64,000 nucleotides of DNA from Pseudomonas sp. MWU16-30317 (GCF_020515695.1 NZ_JAIWJA010000003.1:62001-126000); one strand, 5' to 3'; positions 19,594 through 31,153 are shown, counted from the stretch's first letter. The notes: generated from the letters alone by a model not told the origin. Made by a program: numbers and translations.

Positions 19594-20619
19594 TTACGGA
19601 TTTCTGATTTTATCCATCACTTCCAACGAGCGATTGGCGTTGAGCACTAAACCATAGCTGAGCTTTTCATAAGTGCGAACCACCATCAGCAATCCGGAAT
19701 TTTCGTCCGGGACCTTGACCTGTTGACCGGTTACGCGATCGCGCACGGTCTCGCCGGTCTTGTAGATGGCCAACACGTTGCCATCGACCAGGCCATCACG
19801 GCGGCCCTTGTTGAGCGTCACCACGTCGAACTTGCCGACTTGGGTGACGCCACGGGGGACATCGATGATCAGGCCATCGATCGGGCTGTTGGGCGGGCTC
19901 GGCATGAAGGTCGAAGTCACCGCATGCTCCTCGGTGCTGAACAACCGATCGCCCAGGCGCACCTCGGTACTGGAGCGTTGCAGATTGAGGGTCGCGATAT
20001 CGCGCTCGGTGGCGACCACTTCGCCGCCGCCGACGCTGTCGGCATTGATGCCGAGCACTTCGCCGGTAGTGGGGTCGGTGTAGGTCTTGCCCTGGCGGAA
20101 GATTCCGTAGACGGTGTGCTCCGGGCTGAAGGTACCACGCGCATAGATGCGATCGCCCATGCCGCTCAGCACGCGCTCGGCATTGCCGGCAACGATATAG
20201 GGCGCGCGGTCGAATACCGCAGGATCATCGACGATACGGTTGTTGATCAGAAAGGCGTTGATCGCCCCCAACGGAATGGTCGGCACGGCTTCGGCCATCG
20301 GCGAGCTGCGAATATGCGGTGACAATTTGATCGTGCCACGCGACTGTCCGCGCTCGAGCATCAACTGCGGCTGGCCGTCGACATAACTCAGCACCAGAGT
20401 GTCGCCCGGGTAGATGAGGTCGGGATTGGCGATCTGCGGGTTGGCATGCCAGATGTTAGGCCACTGCCAAGGCTGCTGCAGAAACTTGCCGGAAATATCC
20501 CACAGCGTATCGCCCTGTACCACCGTGTAGCGCTGTGGATAACCGTCCTTGAGCAACACCTGCGCCTGCACCACGCCCGCGACGGCCAGCAACAGCAAGG
20601 CGAGTAGTGATTTCCTCAT
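19594..20619 (-). CDS. LysM-domain exported protein
   Basis: A 341-residue protein with signal peptide [19 protein letters not shown] and one LysM domain at about residues 30-78 ([17 protein letters not shown]...[13 protein letters not shown]), then about 260 residues of beta-rich sequence with no recognised domain. LysM binds peptidoglycan, so a periplasmic role is inferred. It is conserved next to dprA and divergent from def, with 152 bp between their starts. Confidence 0.9.
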   Translation of the reverse strand: MRKSLLALLLLAVAGVVQAQVLLKDGYPQRYTVVQGDTLWDISGKFLQQPWQWPNIWHANPQIANPDLIYPGDTLVLSYVDGQPQLMLERGQSRGTIKLSPHIRSSPMAEAVPTIPLGAINAFLINNRIVDDPAVFDRAPYIVAGNAERVLSGMGDRIYARGTFSPEHTVYGIFRQGKTYTDPTTGEVLGINADSVGGGEVVATERDIATLNLQRSSTEVRLGDRLFSTEEHAVTSTFMPSPPNSPIDGLIIDVPRGVTQVGKFDVVTLNKGRRDGLVDGNVLAIYKTGETVRDRVTGQQVKVPDENSGLLMVVRTYEKLSYGLVLNANRSLEVMDKIRNP

Positions 20620-20771
20620 GCCGTGAATCCCTTTATTATGTGCGATCACGTGAAACGCGCGCGGTGCGCGAGACTTCTCCTCGTGACGGAGAACGTTTTC
20701 CAGCGGACGCTCAAGATGGGCTGCGCGACCGCTCCTCACAGACTTTACCTCACAGTGCATCAATTACGCAT

Positions 20772-21275
20772 ATGGCTATTTTAAACATCCTCGAATTTCC
20801 AGACCCGCGCCTGCGCACCCTGGCCAAACCGGTGGCTGTGGTCGACGACAAGGTTCGCCAGCTGATCGACGACATGTTTGAAACCATGTACGAGGCGCCC
20901 GGCATCGGGCTGGCCGCGACCCAGGTCAATGTGCACCAGCGCATCGTGGTCATGGACCTCAGCGAAGATCGCAGCGAGCCACGGGTGTTCATCAACCCCG
21001 AGTTCGAAGCCCTGACCGACGAGATGGACCAGTACCAGGAAGGCTGCCTGTCGGTGCCCGGCTTCTACGAGAACGTCGATCGCCCCCAGCGCGTCAAGGT
21101 CAAGGCTCTGGACCGCGACGGCAAGGCGTACGAGTTGATCGCCGAAGGCTTGCTGGCCGTGTGTATCCAGCATGAGTGCGACCACCTCAACGGCAAGCTG
21201 TTCGTCGATTACCTGTCTACGCTCAAGCGCGACCGCATCAAGAAGAAACTCGAAAAACTGCATCGCCAGGCTTGA
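20772..21275 (+). CDS. def: Peptide deformylase
   Basis: A 167-residue iron (or zinc) metalloenzyme removing the formyl group from nascent proteins. All three motifs are present: GIGLAATQ at 44-51, EGCLS with metal ligand Cys92, and HECDH with His134, Glu135 and His138. Start ATG follows ttacgcat; the upstream extension is not family-like. First gene of def-fmt-rsmB-trkA, though a hairpin lies between def and fmt. Confidence 0.98.
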   Translation: MAILNILEFPDPRLRTLAKPVAVVDDKVRQLIDDMFETMYEAPGIGLAATQVNVHQRIVVMDLSEDRSEPRVFINPEFEALTDEMDQYQEGCLSVPGFYENVDRPQRVKVKALDRDGKAYELIAEGLLAVCIQHECDHLNGKLFVDYLSTLKRDRIKKKLEKLHRQA

Positions 21276-21287
21276 TCGCCTCCCTCC

Positions 21288-21315
21288 AAAGGCTTGCTGC
21301 GGCAAGCCTTTTTGT
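21288..21315 (+). terminator. Rho-independent terminator or attenuator between def and fmt
   Basis: AAAGGCTTGC pairs perfectly with GCAAGCCTTT around a 4-base loop and is followed by TTG/TTT. It sits 12 bp after def and 28 bp before fmt, so it could lower expression of the distal genes rather than stop all transcription. Confidence 0.78.
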
Positions 21316-21342
21316 TTCAAGACTTTTACTGAAGAGGCTGCC

Positions 21343-22275
21343 ATGCGCATCGTTTTTGCGGGTACTCCCGAATTTGCCGCCGATCACCTCAAGGCCTTGC
21401 TCGACAGCCCCTACGAGGTTGTCGCGGTGTACACCCAGCCTGATCGCCCGGCCGGTCGCGGGCAAAAACTGATGCCCAGCCCAGTCAAGCAGCTGGCATT
21501 GCAGCACAGCATCCCGGTATACCAGCCGCAAACCCTGCGCAATCCCGACGCCCAGGCAGAGCTTGCCGCACTCGAGCCGGACCTGATGGTGGTGGTGGCC
21601 TACGGCCTGATCCTGCCCCAGGCGGTGCTGGATATCCCGCGCCTGGGTTGCATCAACAGCCATGCCTCGCTGCTACCACGCTGGCGCGGTGCGGCGCCGA
21701 TCCAGCGCGCCGTGGAAGCCGGCGATGCCGAGAGTGGCGTGACGGTGATGCGCATGGAGGCCGGCCTCGACACCGGGCCGATGCTGCTCAAGGTCAGTAC
21801 CCCGATCAGTGGCGACGACACCGGCGGCAGCCTGCACGACCGCCTGGCACAGATGGGTCCGCCCGCTGTGCTGCAAGCCATTGCCGGGCTGGACGCTGGC
21901 ACCCTGACTGGCGAGGTTCAAGACGACAGCCTGGCCACCTACGCCCACAAGCTCAACAAGGATGAAGCGCGGATCGACTGGCAGCGTCCGGCGCTCGAGC
22001 TCGAACGCCTGGTGCGGGCCTTCTTCCCGTGGCCGATAACCCATAGCCTGCTGGCTGGCGAAGCGGTCAAGGTGCTGGCGGCTCACGTTGCCGAAGGGCA
22101 GGGCGCGCCAGGGCAGATCCTCAGCGCCAGCAAGGACGGCCTGGTGGTCGCCTGTGGCAGTCAGGCGCTGTGCCTGACTCGCCTGCAACTGCCCGGTGGC
22201 AAACCGCTGAACTTCAGTGACTTGTTCAACAGCCGCCGCGAAAAATTCGCCGTCGGTACGGTGCTTGGTCAATGA
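21343..22275 (+). CDS. fmt: Methionyl-tRNA formyltransferase
   Basis: A 310-residue enzyme that formylates initiator Met-tRNA using 10-formyl-THF. The active-site region holds Asn105, His107 ([17 protein letters not shown]) and a downstream Asp in LDTGPML; the N-terminal FAGTPEFA is the family start. The C-terminal OB domain closes with [14 protein letters not shown]. The ATG has gaagagg upstream. Its stop overlaps the rsmB start (ATGA). Confidence 0.98.
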   Translation: MRIVFAGTPEFAADHLKALLDSPYEVVAVYTQPDRPAGRGQKLMPSPVKQLALQHSIPVYQPQTLRNPDAQAELAALEPDLMVVVAYGLILPQAVLDIPRLGCINSHASLLPRWRGAAPIQRAVEAGDAESGVTVMRMEAGLDTGPMLLKVSTPISGDDTGGSLHDRLAQMGPPAVLQAIAGLDAGTLTGEVQDDSLATYAHKLNKDEARIDWQRPALELERLVRAFFPWPITHSLLAGEAVKVLAAHVAEGQGAPGQILSASKDGLVVACGSQALCLTRLQLPGGKPLNFSDLFNSRREKFAVGTVLGQ

Positions 22276-23579
22276 ACCCGCGTCTGGCCGCAGCCCACGC
22301 CCTGGCCGCCGTCCTCAGCGGCAAGGCGTCACTGAACAGTTCGCTGCCCAAGCAGCTCGACAAGGTCGAGGCCCGCGACCGCGGTCTCACTCAAGACCTG
22401 GCCTTCGGCACCGCGCGTTGGCAGCCACGGCTGTCGGCGTTGGCTGAACGCTTGCTGCAAAAGCCCTTCAAGGCCGCCGATGCCGACGTCGAAGCGTTGA
22501 TGCTGGTGGGCCTGTACCAACTGTTCTATTCCCGCGTCCCGGCGCACGCCGCGATTGGCGAGACCGTGGGCTGCGCCGACAAGCTGAAAAAGCCGTGGGC
22601 CAAGGGCCTGCTCAATGCCGTGCTGCGCCGCGCGCAACGCGAAGGGGTAGAAATCCTCGCCGAACTCGAGCGCGATCCGGTGGTGCGCACCGCCCACCCG
22701 CGCTGGCTGCAGAAGTCCCTCAAGGCCTTCTGGCCCGAGCAATGGGAAGCCATCTGCGCGGCCAACAATGCCCATCCGCCGATGATCCTGCGGGTCAATC
22801 GCCGTCACCATAGCCGCGATGCCTACCTGCAATTGCTCAGCGCCGCTGGCGTCGCCGCCACGCCGTGCACCTTCAGCAGCGACGGCATCGTGCTCGCCGC
22901 CGCCTGCGACGTGCGCGACCTGCCGGGCTTTGCCGAGGGCTGGATCAGCGTTCAGGACGAAGCCGCGCAACTGGCTGCCGAGCTGCTCGATCTTGCCCCC
23001 GGCCAGCGCGTGCTCGACGCCTGCTGCGCCCCCGGCGGCAAGACCTGCCACCTGCTCGAAGCCCAGGCCGATCTTCAGGCCGTAGTAGCGGTCGACCTCG
23101 AAGCCAAGCGCCTGGTGCGGGTGCGCGAGAACCTTGATCGGCTCGGGCTGGACGCGCAACTGATCGCCGCCGACGGCCGCGATACCGCCGCCTGGTGGGA
23201 CGGCCAGCCGTTCCAGCGCATCCTGCTCGACGCGCCATGCTCGGCCACCGGCGTGATACGTCGGCATCCGGACATCAAGCTGACTCGCCAACCGGACGAC
23301 ATCGCCGCGCTGGCCACCCTGCAAGGCGAACTGCTCGATGCGCTGTGGCCGACCCTGCAAGTGGGCGGCATCCTGCTGTATGCCACTTGTTCGACACTGC
23401 CGACCGAAAACACCGAGGTCATCGCCGCGTTCCTCGCCCGCACGTCAGGTGCCCGCGAACTCGACCTCGCCACCCAGGCCGGTATCAAGCAGCCCCACGG
23501 CCGCCAACTGCTGGCGCAGGAAGGCGGCCACGATGGTTTCTACTACGCCAAGCTGATCAAGATCGCGGCAGGTCACTGA
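22272..23579 (+). CDS. rsmB: 16S rRNA m5C967 methyltransferase
   Basis: A 435-residue SAM enzyme methylating C967 of 16S rRNA. The N-terminal NusB-like domain covers residues about 1-140. The methyltransferase domain has [14 protein letters not shown] (SAM loop), [17 protein letters not shown] (catalytic-turn Cys) and [11 protein letters not shown] (nucleophile Cys). Translationally coupled to fmt by a 4-bp overlap; trkA follows 11 bp downstream. Confidence 0.97.
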   Translation: MNPRLAAAHALAAVLSGKASLNSSLPKQLDKVEARDRGLTQDLAFGTARWQPRLSALAERLLQKPFKAADADVEALMLVGLYQLFYSRVPAHAAIGETVGCADKLKKPWAKGLLNAVLRRAQREGVEILAELERDPVVRTAHPRWLQKSLKAFWPEQWEAICAANNAHPPMILRVNRRHHSRDAYLQLLSAAGVAATPCTFSSDGIVLAAACDVRDLPGFAEGWISVQDEAAQLAAELLDLAPGQRVLDACCAPGGKTCHLLEAQADLQAVVAVDLEAKRLVRVRENLDRLGLDAQLIAADGRDTAAWWDGQPFQRILLDAPCSATGVIRRHPDIKLTRQPDDIAALATLQGELLDALWPTLQVGGILLYATCSTLPTENTEVIAAFLARTSGARELDLATQAGIKQPHGRQLLAQEGGHDGFYYAKLIKIAAGH

Positions 23580-23590
23580 GAGGAACACGG

Positions 23591-24964
23591 ATGAAAATCA
23601 TCATCCTCGGCGCAGGGCAGGTGGGCGGCACGCTGGCAGAGCATCTGGCCAGCGAAGCCAACGACATCACCGTCATCGATACCAACGCCGAGCTGCTGCG
23701 GGCGCTGGGCGATCGCCTCGACATCCGCACCATCCAAGGCCACGGCGCGTTCCCCACCGTGCTGCGCCAGGCCGGCGCCGACGATGCCGACATGTTGGTG
23801 GCCGTCACCAACAGTGACGAAACCAACATGATCGCCTGCCAGATCGCCTACACCCTGTTCCACACCCCGACCAAGATCGCCCGTGTCCGTGCGGCTGCCT
23901 ACCTGACCCGGCCGGAGCTGTTCGAGAACGAGCACATCCCGGTGGACGTGCTGATCAGCCCGGAACAGTTGGTCACCAACTACATCAAGCGCCTGATCGA
24001 GCACCCCGGCGCCTTGCAGGTGATCGATTTCGCCGACGGCAAGGTGCAACTGGTCGGCATGAAGGCCTACTACGGCGGCCCGATGGTGGGCCAGCAGCTG
24101 CGCCAGATTCGCCGCCACATGCCCAACGTCGACACCCGCGTGGCAGCGATCTTTCGCCGTGACCGGCCGATCCTGCCCCGTGGCGATACCGTGATCGAGG
24201 CTGACGACGAGGTGTTCTTCATCGCTGCCAAAGGTGATATCCGCGCGGTGATGGCCGAACTGCGCGGCGTCGACGAGCACAACAAGCGCATCGTCATCGC
24301 CGGCGGCGGGCAGATCGGCGAGCGGCTGGCCGAAGCCATCGAAAGCCGCTATCAGGTGAAGATCATCGAGATGAACGCGGCGCGCTGCCGGCACCTGTCC
24401 GATACCCTCGACAGCACCGTGGTGCTGCAGGGTAGCGCCTCGGATCGCGACCTGATGCTGGAAGAGAACATCGCCCAGGCCGACATTTTCCTGGCCCTGA
24501 CCAACGACGACGAAGCCAACATCATGTCGTCGTTGCTGGCCAAGCGCCTCGGCGCGCGCAAGGTGATGACCATCATCAACAACCCCGCCTATGTCGACCT
24601 GGTGCAAGGCGGCGAGATCGACATCGCCATCAGCCCGCAGCTGGCCACCATCGGCACTTTGCTCACCCACGTGCGCCGCGGCGACATCGTCAGCGTTCAC
24701 TCGCTACGGCGCGGCGCGGCTGAAGCCATCGAGGCCATTGCCCATGGCGATGCGCGTTCGAGCAAGGTCATCGGCCGCAGCATCGATCGCATCGTCTTGC
24801 CGCCAGGCACCACTATCGGCGCGATTATCCGCAACGACGAGGTGATCATCGCCCACGGCGACACGATGATCGAAGCGGGGGATCATGTGATTCTGTTCGT
24901 TGTGGATAAAAAGCAGATTCGCGAAGTGGAGAAGCTGTTTCATGTGGGGCTGAGCTTCTTCTAG
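23591..24964 (+). CDS. trkA: Trk potassium uptake regulatory protein
   Basis: A 457-residue peripheral membrane protein controlling TrkH/TrkG potassium uptake. It has two RCK units, each an NAD-binding Rossmann fold ([13 protein letters not shown] at residue 1 and [16 protein letters not shown] at about 233) plus a TrkA_C domain (about 140-220 and 370-455). The ATG is 6-7 bp after aggaac. A REP pair follows the stop. Confidence 0.97.
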   Translation: MKIIILGAGQVGGTLAEHLASEANDITVIDTNAELLRALGDRLDIRTIQGHGAFPTVLRQAGADDADMLVAVTNSDETNMIACQIAYTLFHTPTKIARVRAAAYLTRPELFENEHIPVDVLISPEQLVTNYIKRLIEHPGALQVIDFADGKVQLVGMKAYYGGPMVGQQLRQIRRHMPNVDTRVAAIFRRDRPILPRGDTVIEADDEVFFIAAKGDIRAVMAELRGVDEHNKRIVIAGGGQIGERLAEAIESRYQVKIIEMNAARCRHLSDTLDSTVVLQGSASDRDLMLEENIAQADIFLALTNDDEANIMSSLLAKRLGARKVMTIINNPAYVDLVQGGEIDIAISPQLATIGTLLTHVRRGDIVSVHSLRRGAAEAIEAIAHGDARSSKVIGRSIDRIVLPPGTTIGAIIRNDEVIIAHGDTMIEAGDHVILFVVDKKQIREVEKLFHVGLSFF

Positions 24965-24976
24965 GAAGTTGCTGAT

Positions 24977-25055
24977 GGCCCCTTCGCGGGCAAGCCCTGC
25001 TCCCACACGCGTACACCGCACCATTGTGGGAGCAAGGCTTGCCCGCGAAGAGGCC
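24977..25055. repeat. REP pair (BIME-like)
   Basis: ggccccttcgcgggcaagccctgctcccaca and its inverted partner tgtgggagcaaggcttgcccgcgaagaggcc. A third, partial unit (ctgtgggagtgggcttgcgcaag) lies at about 25105-25128. Confidence 0.87.
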
Positions 25056-25130
25056 GGTACTATTTACCCAAAACCATAGAATCTCCCACAGTTTGAAATA
25101 CGATCCCTGTGGGAGTGGGCTTGCGCAAGA

Positions 25131-26018
25131 TCAATACCACCGAGCCTCGCCCGCCGGCCGCTTCTTGAAGCGCTTCATGCTCCACATATACTGGCTCGGG
25201 TACGCCCGCACATACTTCTCCACCACCTTGCTCATCGCTGCCGCAGCGGTGGTGGTATCGGTGCTGTACATGTCCTCGGGCGCGGCTTCGAGGATCACCT
25301 TGAAGCCCGAACCGTCCGGCAGGCGCAAGGCATGCAGGAACACCCCGACGGCCTTGCCACCCGCAAGCATGTTGGGCACGAACTTGCTGGTCAGCGCCTG
25401 GGTCCCGAGGAACGGCACGAAGATGCCCGCCGATTCCGCCGGCTCCGGATCGGCCGGAATGCCCACCTGACCACCTTTGCGCACTTCCTTGATGATGCTG
25501 AGGATGCCTTCCTTGGTCGACGCCGCCACGCGATTGCCCAGTTGCACGCGCTGCTGGCGCAGCAGGTCGTCCACCGCCTTGAGCTTGGGCGGCCGGTAGA
25601 AGATGATCGGTTTGCATTGGCTGCAATAGAAGTGGTTGAGCACTTCCCAGTTGCCCAGGTGGCTGGTGATGCCGACCACGCCCTTGCCGGTGGCCAGCGC
25701 GGCGGTGAGCACTTCGAGGCCTTCGACTTCACGCACCAGGTCGATGGAACGTTGCGCCGGCCAGATCCACGCGCAGGCGCTTTCGGTGAACGACTTGCCG
25801 ATGTCCATCAGGCTCTGGCCTACCAGGCGCTCACGGGCGGCCGGGTCGAGCTCGGGGAAGCACTTGGCGAGGTTGATACGCACCACCTCGCGTGAACGGT
25901 TGGGCAGCTTCCACATCAGCCAGCCCATGGCCGTACCGACGCGCTGCACGGCACGCCACGGCAACAAGGCGAACAGGCGCAACGCCCCGACCATGATGGC
26001 GCCTTTGAACTTTTCCAC
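25131..26018 (-). CDS. Lipid A lauroyl-type acyltransferase (LpxL/HtrB family)
   Basis: A 295-residue inner-membrane acyltransferase of the LpxL/LpxM family. One N-terminal membrane-associated helix (about 9-35), catalytic HLGNWE near residue 120 (HX4E form, SHLGNWEVL), and the GIPADPEP substrate region. Its place next to tag-glyQS matches P. aeruginosa PA0011, an HtrB homologue that adds a secondary laurate-type chain to lipid A; the acyl specificity here is inferred. Convergent with trkA. Confidence 0.88.
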   Translation of the reverse strand: MEKFKGAIMVGALRLFALLPWRAVQRVGTAMGWLMWKLPNRSREVVRINLAKCFPELDPAARERLVGQSLMDIGKSFTESACAWIWPAQRSIDLVREVEGLEVLTAALATGKGVVGITSHLGNWEVLNHFYCSQCKPIIFYRPPKLKAVDDLLRQQRVQLGNRVAASTKEGILSIIKEVRKGGQVGIPADPEPAESAGIFVPFLGTQALTSKFVPNMLAGGKAVGVFLHALRLPDGSGFKVILEAAPEDMYSTDTTTAAAAMSKVVEKYVRAYPSQYMWSMKRFKKRPAGEARWY

Positions 26019-26056
26019 AGGTCACTCCTGAATGTGCAAGGGCGCCATTGTACCCG

Positions 26057-26608
26057 TCATCGGCTCAGGATGGCGTAGCGATCACAATCGGTGGTGTGGT
26101 CCATGACCATGCCCGAGGCCTGCATGAAGGCGTAGCAGATGGTCGGCCCGACAAAGGTGAAGCCGGCCTTTTTCAGGGCCTTGCTCATGGCCGCGGCCTG
26201 TTCGGTCTGGGTCGGCATGGCGCTGCGGTCGGGGTGATGGTTGACGATGGGCTGGCCGCCGACAAAGGACCACAAGAACCCTACCGGGTCCTCCAGCTGC
26301 AACCAGGCCAGGGCATTCTTGCGCGCACCGGTGACCTTGCCGCGATGGCGGATGATGCCCGGATCGAGCATCAACGCCTCGACCTCGGCGTCGGTCATGC
26401 GCGCAAGGCGCTGCGGATCGAAACCGAACATCACCTTGCGGTAGTGCGCGCGCTTCTTGAGCACCGTGATCCATGACAGGCCGGCCTGGAACCCTTCGAG
26501 CAAAAGAAGTTCGAAGAGCGCGGCGGGGTCGCGCAACGGCACCCCCCACTCATGATCGTGATAATCCTGATAAAGCGGGTCTTCTGTACACCAAAAGCAG
26601 CGCGGCAT
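26057..26608 (-). CDS. tag: DNA-3-methyladenine glycosylase I
   Basis: A 183-residue base-excision enzyme removing 3-methyladenine. Zinc ligands: Cys4/Cys7 in MPRCFWC near the N-terminus and HTTDCDR at the C-terminus; the helix-hairpin-helix core contains FELLLLEGFQAGLSWITVLKKR. Start MPRCFWC was chosen because Cys4 is a conserved ligand; the longer frame is not homologous. Lies 38 bp upstream of the acyltransferase on the same strand and divergent from glyQ. Confidence 0.96.
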   Translation of the reverse strand: MPRCFWCTEDPLYQDYHDHEWGVPLRDPAALFELLLLEGFQAGLSWITVLKKRAHYRKVMFGFDPQRLARMTDAEVEALMLDPGIIRHRGKVTGARKNALAWLQLEDPVGFLWSFVGGQPIVNHHPDRSAMPTQTEQAAAMSKALKKAGFTFVGPTICYAFMQASGMVMDHTTDCDRYAILSR

Positions 26609-26690
26609 AAGGCTCCAAGGGTGAGAGGCGAAGCAGAATCGGGGTATACTCCCGCTCTTTATATTCGCAGCCCAAGACACAGGTGAATTT

Positions 26691-27638
26691 GTGAGCCAGC
26701 CTACGCCAGCCGTGCGTACCTTCCAAGACTTGATCCTCGCCCTCCAGCAATACTGGGCCGAGCAAGGTTGCGTGGTACTTCAGCCCTACGATATGGAAGT
26801 AGGCGCCGGCACTTTTCATACCGCCACGTTCCTGCGCGCCATCGGCCCGGAAACCTGGAATGCTGCCTACGTGCAGCCCAGCCGTCGCCCTACCGACGGC
26901 CGCTACGGTGAAAACCCCAACCGCCTGCAGCACTACTATCAGTTCCAGGTGGTTCTCAAGCCCAACCCCGACAATTTCCAGGAGCTGTACCTTGGCTCCC
27001 TGAAGCACATCGGCCTCGATCCGCTGGTGCACGACGTGCGTTTCGTCGAAGACAACTGGGAGTCGCCGACACTGGGGGCGTGGGGCCTGGGCTGGGAAAT
27101 CTGGCTCAACGGCATGGAAGTTTCGCAATTCACCTACTTCCAGCAAGTGGGCGGCATCGAGTGCTACCCGGTCACCGGTGAAATCACCTACGGCCTCGAG
27201 CGCCTGGCCATGTACCTGCAAGGCGTGGACTCGGTCTACGACCTGGTCTGGACCGACGGCCCATTCGGCAAGGTCACCTATGGCGACGTGTTCCACCAGA
27301 ACGAAGTGGAGCAGTCGACCTACAACTTCGAACACGCCAACGTCGAGAAGCTCTTCGAGCTGTTCGACTTCTATGAAAGCGAAGCCAACCGCCTGATCGA
27401 GCTGCAACTGCCGTTGCCGACCTACGAAATGGTCCTCAAGGCCTCGCACACCTTCAACCTGCTCGACGCCCGCCGCGCCATCTCGGTGACCGCGCGCCAG
27501 CAGTACATTCTGCGCGTGCGCACCCTGGCCCGCGCCGTGGCGCAAAGCTACCTGCAAGCCCGCGCCAAGCTGGGCTTCCCGATGGCACCCCCTGATCTGC
27601 GTGATGAAGTGTTGGCTAAGCTGGAGGCTGCACAATGA
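26691..27638 (+). CDS. glyQ: Glycyl-tRNA synthetase alpha chain
   Basis: A 315-residue catalytic subunit of the bacterial alpha2-beta2 Gly[27 protein letters not shown] and the [22 protein letters not shown] region are diagnostic. Starts at GTG ([11 protein letters not shown]). Overlaps glyS by 4 bp (ATGA), giving coupled translation of the two chains. Confidence 0.98.
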   Translation: MSQPTPAVRTFQDLILALQQYWAEQGCVVLQPYDMEVGAGTFHTATFLRAIGPETWNAAYVQPSRRPTDGRYGENPNRLQHYYQFQVVLKPNPDNFQELYLGSLKHIGLDPLVHDVRFVEDNWESPTLGAWGLGWEIWLNGMEVSQFTYFQQVGGIECYPVTGEITYGLERLAMYLQGVDSVYDLVWTDGPFGKVTYGDVFHQNEVEQSTYNFEHANVEKLFELFDFYESEANRLIELQLPLPTYEMVLKASHTFNLLDARRAISVTARQQYILRVRTLARAVAQSYLQARAKLGFPMAPPDLRDEVLAKLEAAQ

Positions 27639-29689
27639 GTGCTCAAGATTTCCTGGTTGAACTGGGCACCGGAGAACTGCCTCCCAAGGCCCTGAATACC
27701 TTGGCTGACGCCTTTCTGGCCGGTATCGAAAAAGGCCTGCACAGCGCCGGCCTGAACTTCACCGCAAAAAAAGCCTATGCCGCGCCGCGCCGCCTGGCAG
27801 TACTGCTCACCGCGCTGGACGTGCAGCAACCCGACCGCAGCATCAACCTCGACGGCCCACCCCGTCAGGCCGCGTTCGATGCCGACGGCAAGCCGACCCA
27901 GGCCGCATTGGGCTTCGCTAAAAAATGCGGCGTCGAGCTGAGCGAAATCGATCAAAGCGGCGCCAAGCTGCGCTTCAGCCAGCACATCGCCGGCAAGCCG
28001 ACCGTGAGCCTGTTGCCGCAGATCGTCGAAGATTCGCTCAACGACCTGCCGATTCCCAAGCGCATGCGCTGGGGTGCGCGCAAAGAAGAATTCGTCCGCC
28101 CGACCCAGTGGCTGGTGATGCTGTTTGGCGAGCAGGTCGTCGATTGCACGATCCTCGCGCAAACGGCAGGTCGAGACTCCCGTGGCCACCGCTTCCATCA
28201 TCCCGAAAACGTGCGCATCAGCGCTCCGGCCAACTATGCCGAGGACCTGCGCAAGGCCTACGTGCTGGCCGATGCCGAGGAGCGTCGCGAGCTGATCAGC
28301 AAGCGCACCGTCGAGCTTGCGACCCAGCAGGAAGGCACCGCGATCATGCCGGCTGGCCTGCTGGAAGAAGTCGCCGCACTGGTCGAGTGGCCGGTGCCGC
28401 TGGTGTGCTCGTTCGAGGAGCGTTTCCTCGAAGTGCCTCAGGAAGCGCTGATCACTACCATGCAGGACAACCAGAAGTACTTCTGCCTGCTGGACGCCGA
28501 CGGCAAACTGCTGCCGCGCTTCATCACCGTGGCCAACGTCGAGAGCAAAGACCCTCGGCAGATCGTCTCCGGTAACGAGAAGGTCGTACGTCCACGCCTG
28601 ACCGACGCCGAGTTCTTCTTCAAGCAAGACAAGAAGCAACCGCTCGAGACGTTCAATCAGCGCCTCGAAAACGTGGTGTTCCAGGCGCAGCTGGGTAGCG
28701 TCTACGACAAAGCCATGCGGGTCGCCAAGCTGGCCGCGTTCATTGCCCCGCGCATTGGCGGCGACGCCGAGCGTGCGTCCCGTGCCGGCCTGCTGTCCAA
28801 GTGCGACCTGGCCACCGCCATGGTTGGCGAGTTCCCGGAGATGCAAGGTGTAGCCGGTTACTACTACGCCCTCAATGACGGCGAGCCTGACGATGTCGCC
28901 CTGGCTCTGAACGAGCAATACATGCCTCGTGGTGCCGGCGCCGAACTGCCGACCACCCTGACCGGTGCCGCCGTGGCCATCGCCGACAAGCTCGATACCC
29001 TGGTGGGTATCTTCGGCATCGGCATGCTGCCCACCGGCAGCAAAGACCCGTACGCCCTGCGTCGTGCGGCCCTGGGCGTGCTGCGCATCCTCATCGAGAA
29101 GCAACTTGACCTCGACCTGACCGAAGCCGTGGCCTTCGCCGTCTCGGCCCTGGGCACCAAGGTCAAGGGCGCTGGCCTGGCCGATCAAGTGCTGGAGTTC
29201 ATCTTCGACCGCCTGCGTGCCCGTTATGAAGACGAAGGCACTGAAGTCGCCGTGTACCTGTCGGTGCGCGCGCTCAAGCCAGGTTCGGCGCTGGACTTCG
29301 ATCAACGCGTGCAAGCCGTTCAAGCCTTCCGTCGGCTGCCGGAAGCCGCCGCCCTGGCCGCCGTCAACAAGCGCGTGTCCAACCTGTTGAGCAAGGCCGA
29401 AGGAGGCGTGGCGGCAACCGTCGAACCCAAGTACTTCGACAACGCCAACGAGTTCTCGCTGTACTCGGCCATCCAGCAAGCCGACAACGCTGTGGCGCCG
29501 ATGGCTGCAAGCCGTCAGTACCGCGAAGCCCTGGCACGCCTGGCTGCACTGCGCGAACCGGTCGATGCCTTCTTCGAGGCGGTGATGGTTAACGCTGAAG
29601 ACCCAGCGGTGCGAGCCAACCGCTACGCGCTGCTGGCGCGCCTGCGTGGCTTGTTCCTGGGCGTTGCCGATATTTCGCTGCTGGGGTAA
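27635..29689 (+). CDS. glyS: Glycyl-tRNA synthetase beta chain
   Basis: A 684-residue subunit with tRNA-recognition and HD-like domains; starts [20 protein letters not shown], with [16 protein letters not shown] at about 143 and [18 protein letters not shown] near 470, both typical. Length as in other Pseudomonas. gmhB follows with 4 bp between, so glyQ-glyS-gmhB and perhaps the PlsC-type gene form one operon. Confidence 0.98.
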   Translation: MSAQDFLVELGTGELPPKALNTLADAFLAGIEKGLHSAGLNFTAKKAYAAPRRLAVLLTALDVQQPDRSINLDGPPRQAAFDADGKPTQAALGFAKKCGVELSEIDQSGAKLRFSQHIAGKPTVSLLPQIVEDSLNDLPIPKRMRWGARKEEFVRPTQWLVMLFGEQVVDCTILAQTAGRDSRGHRFHHPENVRISAPANYAEDLRKAYVLADAEERRELISKRTVELATQQEGTAIMPAGLLEEVAALVEWPVPLVCSFEERFLEVPQEALITTMQDNQKYFCLLDADGKLLPRFITVANVESKDPRQIVSGNEKVVRPRLTDAEFFFKQDKKQPLETFNQRLENVVFQAQLGSVYDKAMRVAKLAAFIAPRIGGDAERASRAGLLSKCDLATAMVGEFPEMQGVAGYYYALNDGEPDDVALALNEQYMPRGAGAELPTTLTGAAVAIADKLDTLVGIFGIGMLPTGSKDPYALRRAALGVLRILIEKQLDLDLTEAVAFAVSALGTKVKGAGLADQVLEFIFDRLRARYEDEGTEVAVYLSVRALKPGSALDFDQRVQAVQAFRRLPEAAALAAVNKRVSNLLSKAEGGVAATVEPKYFDNANEFSLYSAIQQADNAVAPMAASRQYREALARLAALREPVDAFFEAVMVNAEDPAVRANRYALLARLRGLFLGVADISLLG

Positions 29690-29693
29690 AGCC

Positions 29694-30245
29694 GTGAAAC
29701 TGCTGATACTCGATCGTGACGGGGTGATCAACCAGGACTCCGACGCCTATATCAAGTCGCTGGAGGAGTGGATCCCCATCCCCGGCGCGATCGAGGCCAT
29801 CGCGCAGTTGAGCAAGGCCGGCTGGACAGTGGCCGTGGCCACCAACCAGTCCGGCATCGCTCGCGGCTATTACAGCGTCGAAGTGCTCGATGCCATGCAC
29901 CAGCGTCTGCGCGACCTGGTGCAGGCGCAGGGCGGCGAAGTCGGCTTGATCGTCTACTGCCCTCATGGGCCGAATGACGGCTGCCGATGCCGGAAACCGC
30001 TTCCGGGGATGTTGCAAAACATTTCAGAGCATTACCATACGACACTGGCCGGTATCTGGTTCGTCGGCGACAGCGCCAGTGACCTGGACGCCGCCATGGC
30101 CGTCGACTCTCAGCCTGTATTGGTGAAAACCGGTAAAGGCCAACGCACGCTCGGCAAGTCACTGCCGGCGGGCACATTGATTTTCGAGGATCTGGCCGAG
30201 GTGGCCAGAACACTTATCCACAACGCTGGCGCTTCCCACGCCTAG
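29694..30245 (+). CDS. gmhB: D-glycero-D-manno-heptose-1,7-bisphosphate 7-phosphatase
   Basis: A 183-residue HAD phosphatase in ADP-heptose synthesis for the LPS inner core. Motif I is DRDGVIN (Asp7, Asp9), motif II TNQSG, and the Cys-rich CPHGPNDGCRC loop is the zinc-binding signature that sets GmhB apart from histidinol phosphatases. GTG start 4 bp after glyS. Confidence 0.95.
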   Translation: MKLLILDRDGVINQDSDAYIKSLEEWIPIPGAIEAIAQLSKAGWTVAVATNQSGIARGYYSVEVLDAMHQRLRDLVQAQGGEVGLIVYCPHGPNDGCRCRKPLPGMLQNISEHYHTTLAGIWFVGDSASDLDAAMAVDSQPVLVKTGKGQRTLGKSLPAGTLIFEDLAEVARTLIHNAGASHA

Positions 30246-30322
30246 GCCGCGGGCAATCCATCGCCCCGCCCAGCCCGGAATCGCCGCCATCAGGCGGGCA
30301 TGCCCGCAACGGTAATCACCGC

Positions 30323-31096
30323 ATGGCCAATGTGCAGCCAATCAGGCTTGTCCTTTTTTATCTGCTGCTGGGCACCAGCTCGTTACTCTGGTGCACGCTG
30401 AGTTTTTTCGTCGCGCCGTTCATGCCGTTTCGCGTTCGGTATCGGTTCATCAACGTCTACTGGTGCCGCTTCGCGCTGTTGCTCACAAGCAGCATTCTGG
30501 GCATCAAGGTCAATATCACCGGCGCTGAGAACGTGCCGGCTACGCCCTGCGTGATTCTCTCCAACCACCAGAGCACGTGGGAGACCTTCTTTCTCTCGGC
30601 GTACTTCCAGCCGCTGAGCCAGGTGCTCAAGCGCGAGCTGCTGTATGTGCCGTTCTTCGGCTGGGCCATGGCCATGTTGCGGCCCATCGCCATCGACCGT
30701 GACAATCCCAAGGCGGCACTCAAGCAAGTGGCCTCCAAGGGCGACCCGTTACTCAAGGATGGCGTATGGGTGCTGATCTTCCCAGAAGGCACGCGCACGC
30801 CCTATGGCCAGATCGGCAAGTTCTCTCGCAGCGGTACCGCATTGGCGGTGAATGCCGGCCTGCCGGTGCTGCCGATCGCCCACAACGCGGGCAAATACTG
30901 GCCGCGCGAGGGCTGGGGCAAGCACCCCGGCACCATCGAACTGGTGATCGGTGCCCCCATGTACGCTGAAGGTACAGGGCCTCGCGCCATCGCCGCGCTG
31001 AACGATCGCGCCTTCGCCTGGAACGAGCAAACACAGCGGCAAATGGGTTCGCTGCCAGACGTCCCACAGGTGGTCGAAAACAGCAGTGCGGTGTAA
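30323..31096 (+). CDS. 1-acyl-sn-glycerol-3-phosphate acyltransferase (PlsC family)
   Basis: A 257-residue membrane acyltransferase that makes phosphatidic acid from lysophosphatidic acid. N-terminal membrane helix (about 8-35); catalytic NHQSTWE (HX4D/E block with Trp) near residue 80; FPEGTRTP near 152. In P. aeruginosa the homologue PA0005 (called LptA, not the LPS transporter of that name) sits next to gyrB; here about 20 kb separate them. A perfect DnaA box and AT-rich DNA follow its stop. Confidence 0.92.
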   Translation: MANVQPIRLVLFYLLLGTSSLLWCTLSFFVAPFMPFRVRYRFINVYWCRFALLLTSSILGIKVNITGAENVPATPCVILSNHQSTWETFFLSAYFQPLSQVLKRELLYVPFFGWAMAMLRPIAIDRDNPKAALKQVASKGDPLLKDGVWVLIFPEGTRTPYGQIGKFSRSGTALAVNAGLPVLPIAHNAGKYWPREGWGKHPGTIELVIGAPMYAEGTGPRAIAALNDRAFAWNEQTQRQMGSLPDVPQVVENSSAV

Positions 31097-31131
31097 AGGT
31101 CCATCTGTGGATAAGTTGTGAACAGTTTTTT

Positions 31132-31153
31132 GATAAAAATCATTATTTTTATC
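31132..31153. promoter_or_regulatory. AT-rich perfect inverted repeat, function unknown
   Basis: GATAAAAAT-CATT-ATTTTTATC, 9-bp arms, in a 184-bp AT-rich gap between convergent genes, 18 bp after a perfect DnaA box (31106-31114). The centre has partial resemblance to a Fur box (AATCATTAT) but no promoter faces it. Reported as a site of unknown role. Confidence 0.4.

Noticed and set aside
27548..29731. 727-residue open frame antisense to glyS
   Set aside because: High-GC antisense shadow: it exactly overlies glyS, has no ribosome site and no recognisable domain.
31132..31153. Fur box upstream of a gene
   Set aside because: About 13 of 19 matches at best, and both neighbouring genes converge on the gap, so it cannot be a usual Fur operator. 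Kept only as an inverted repeat.
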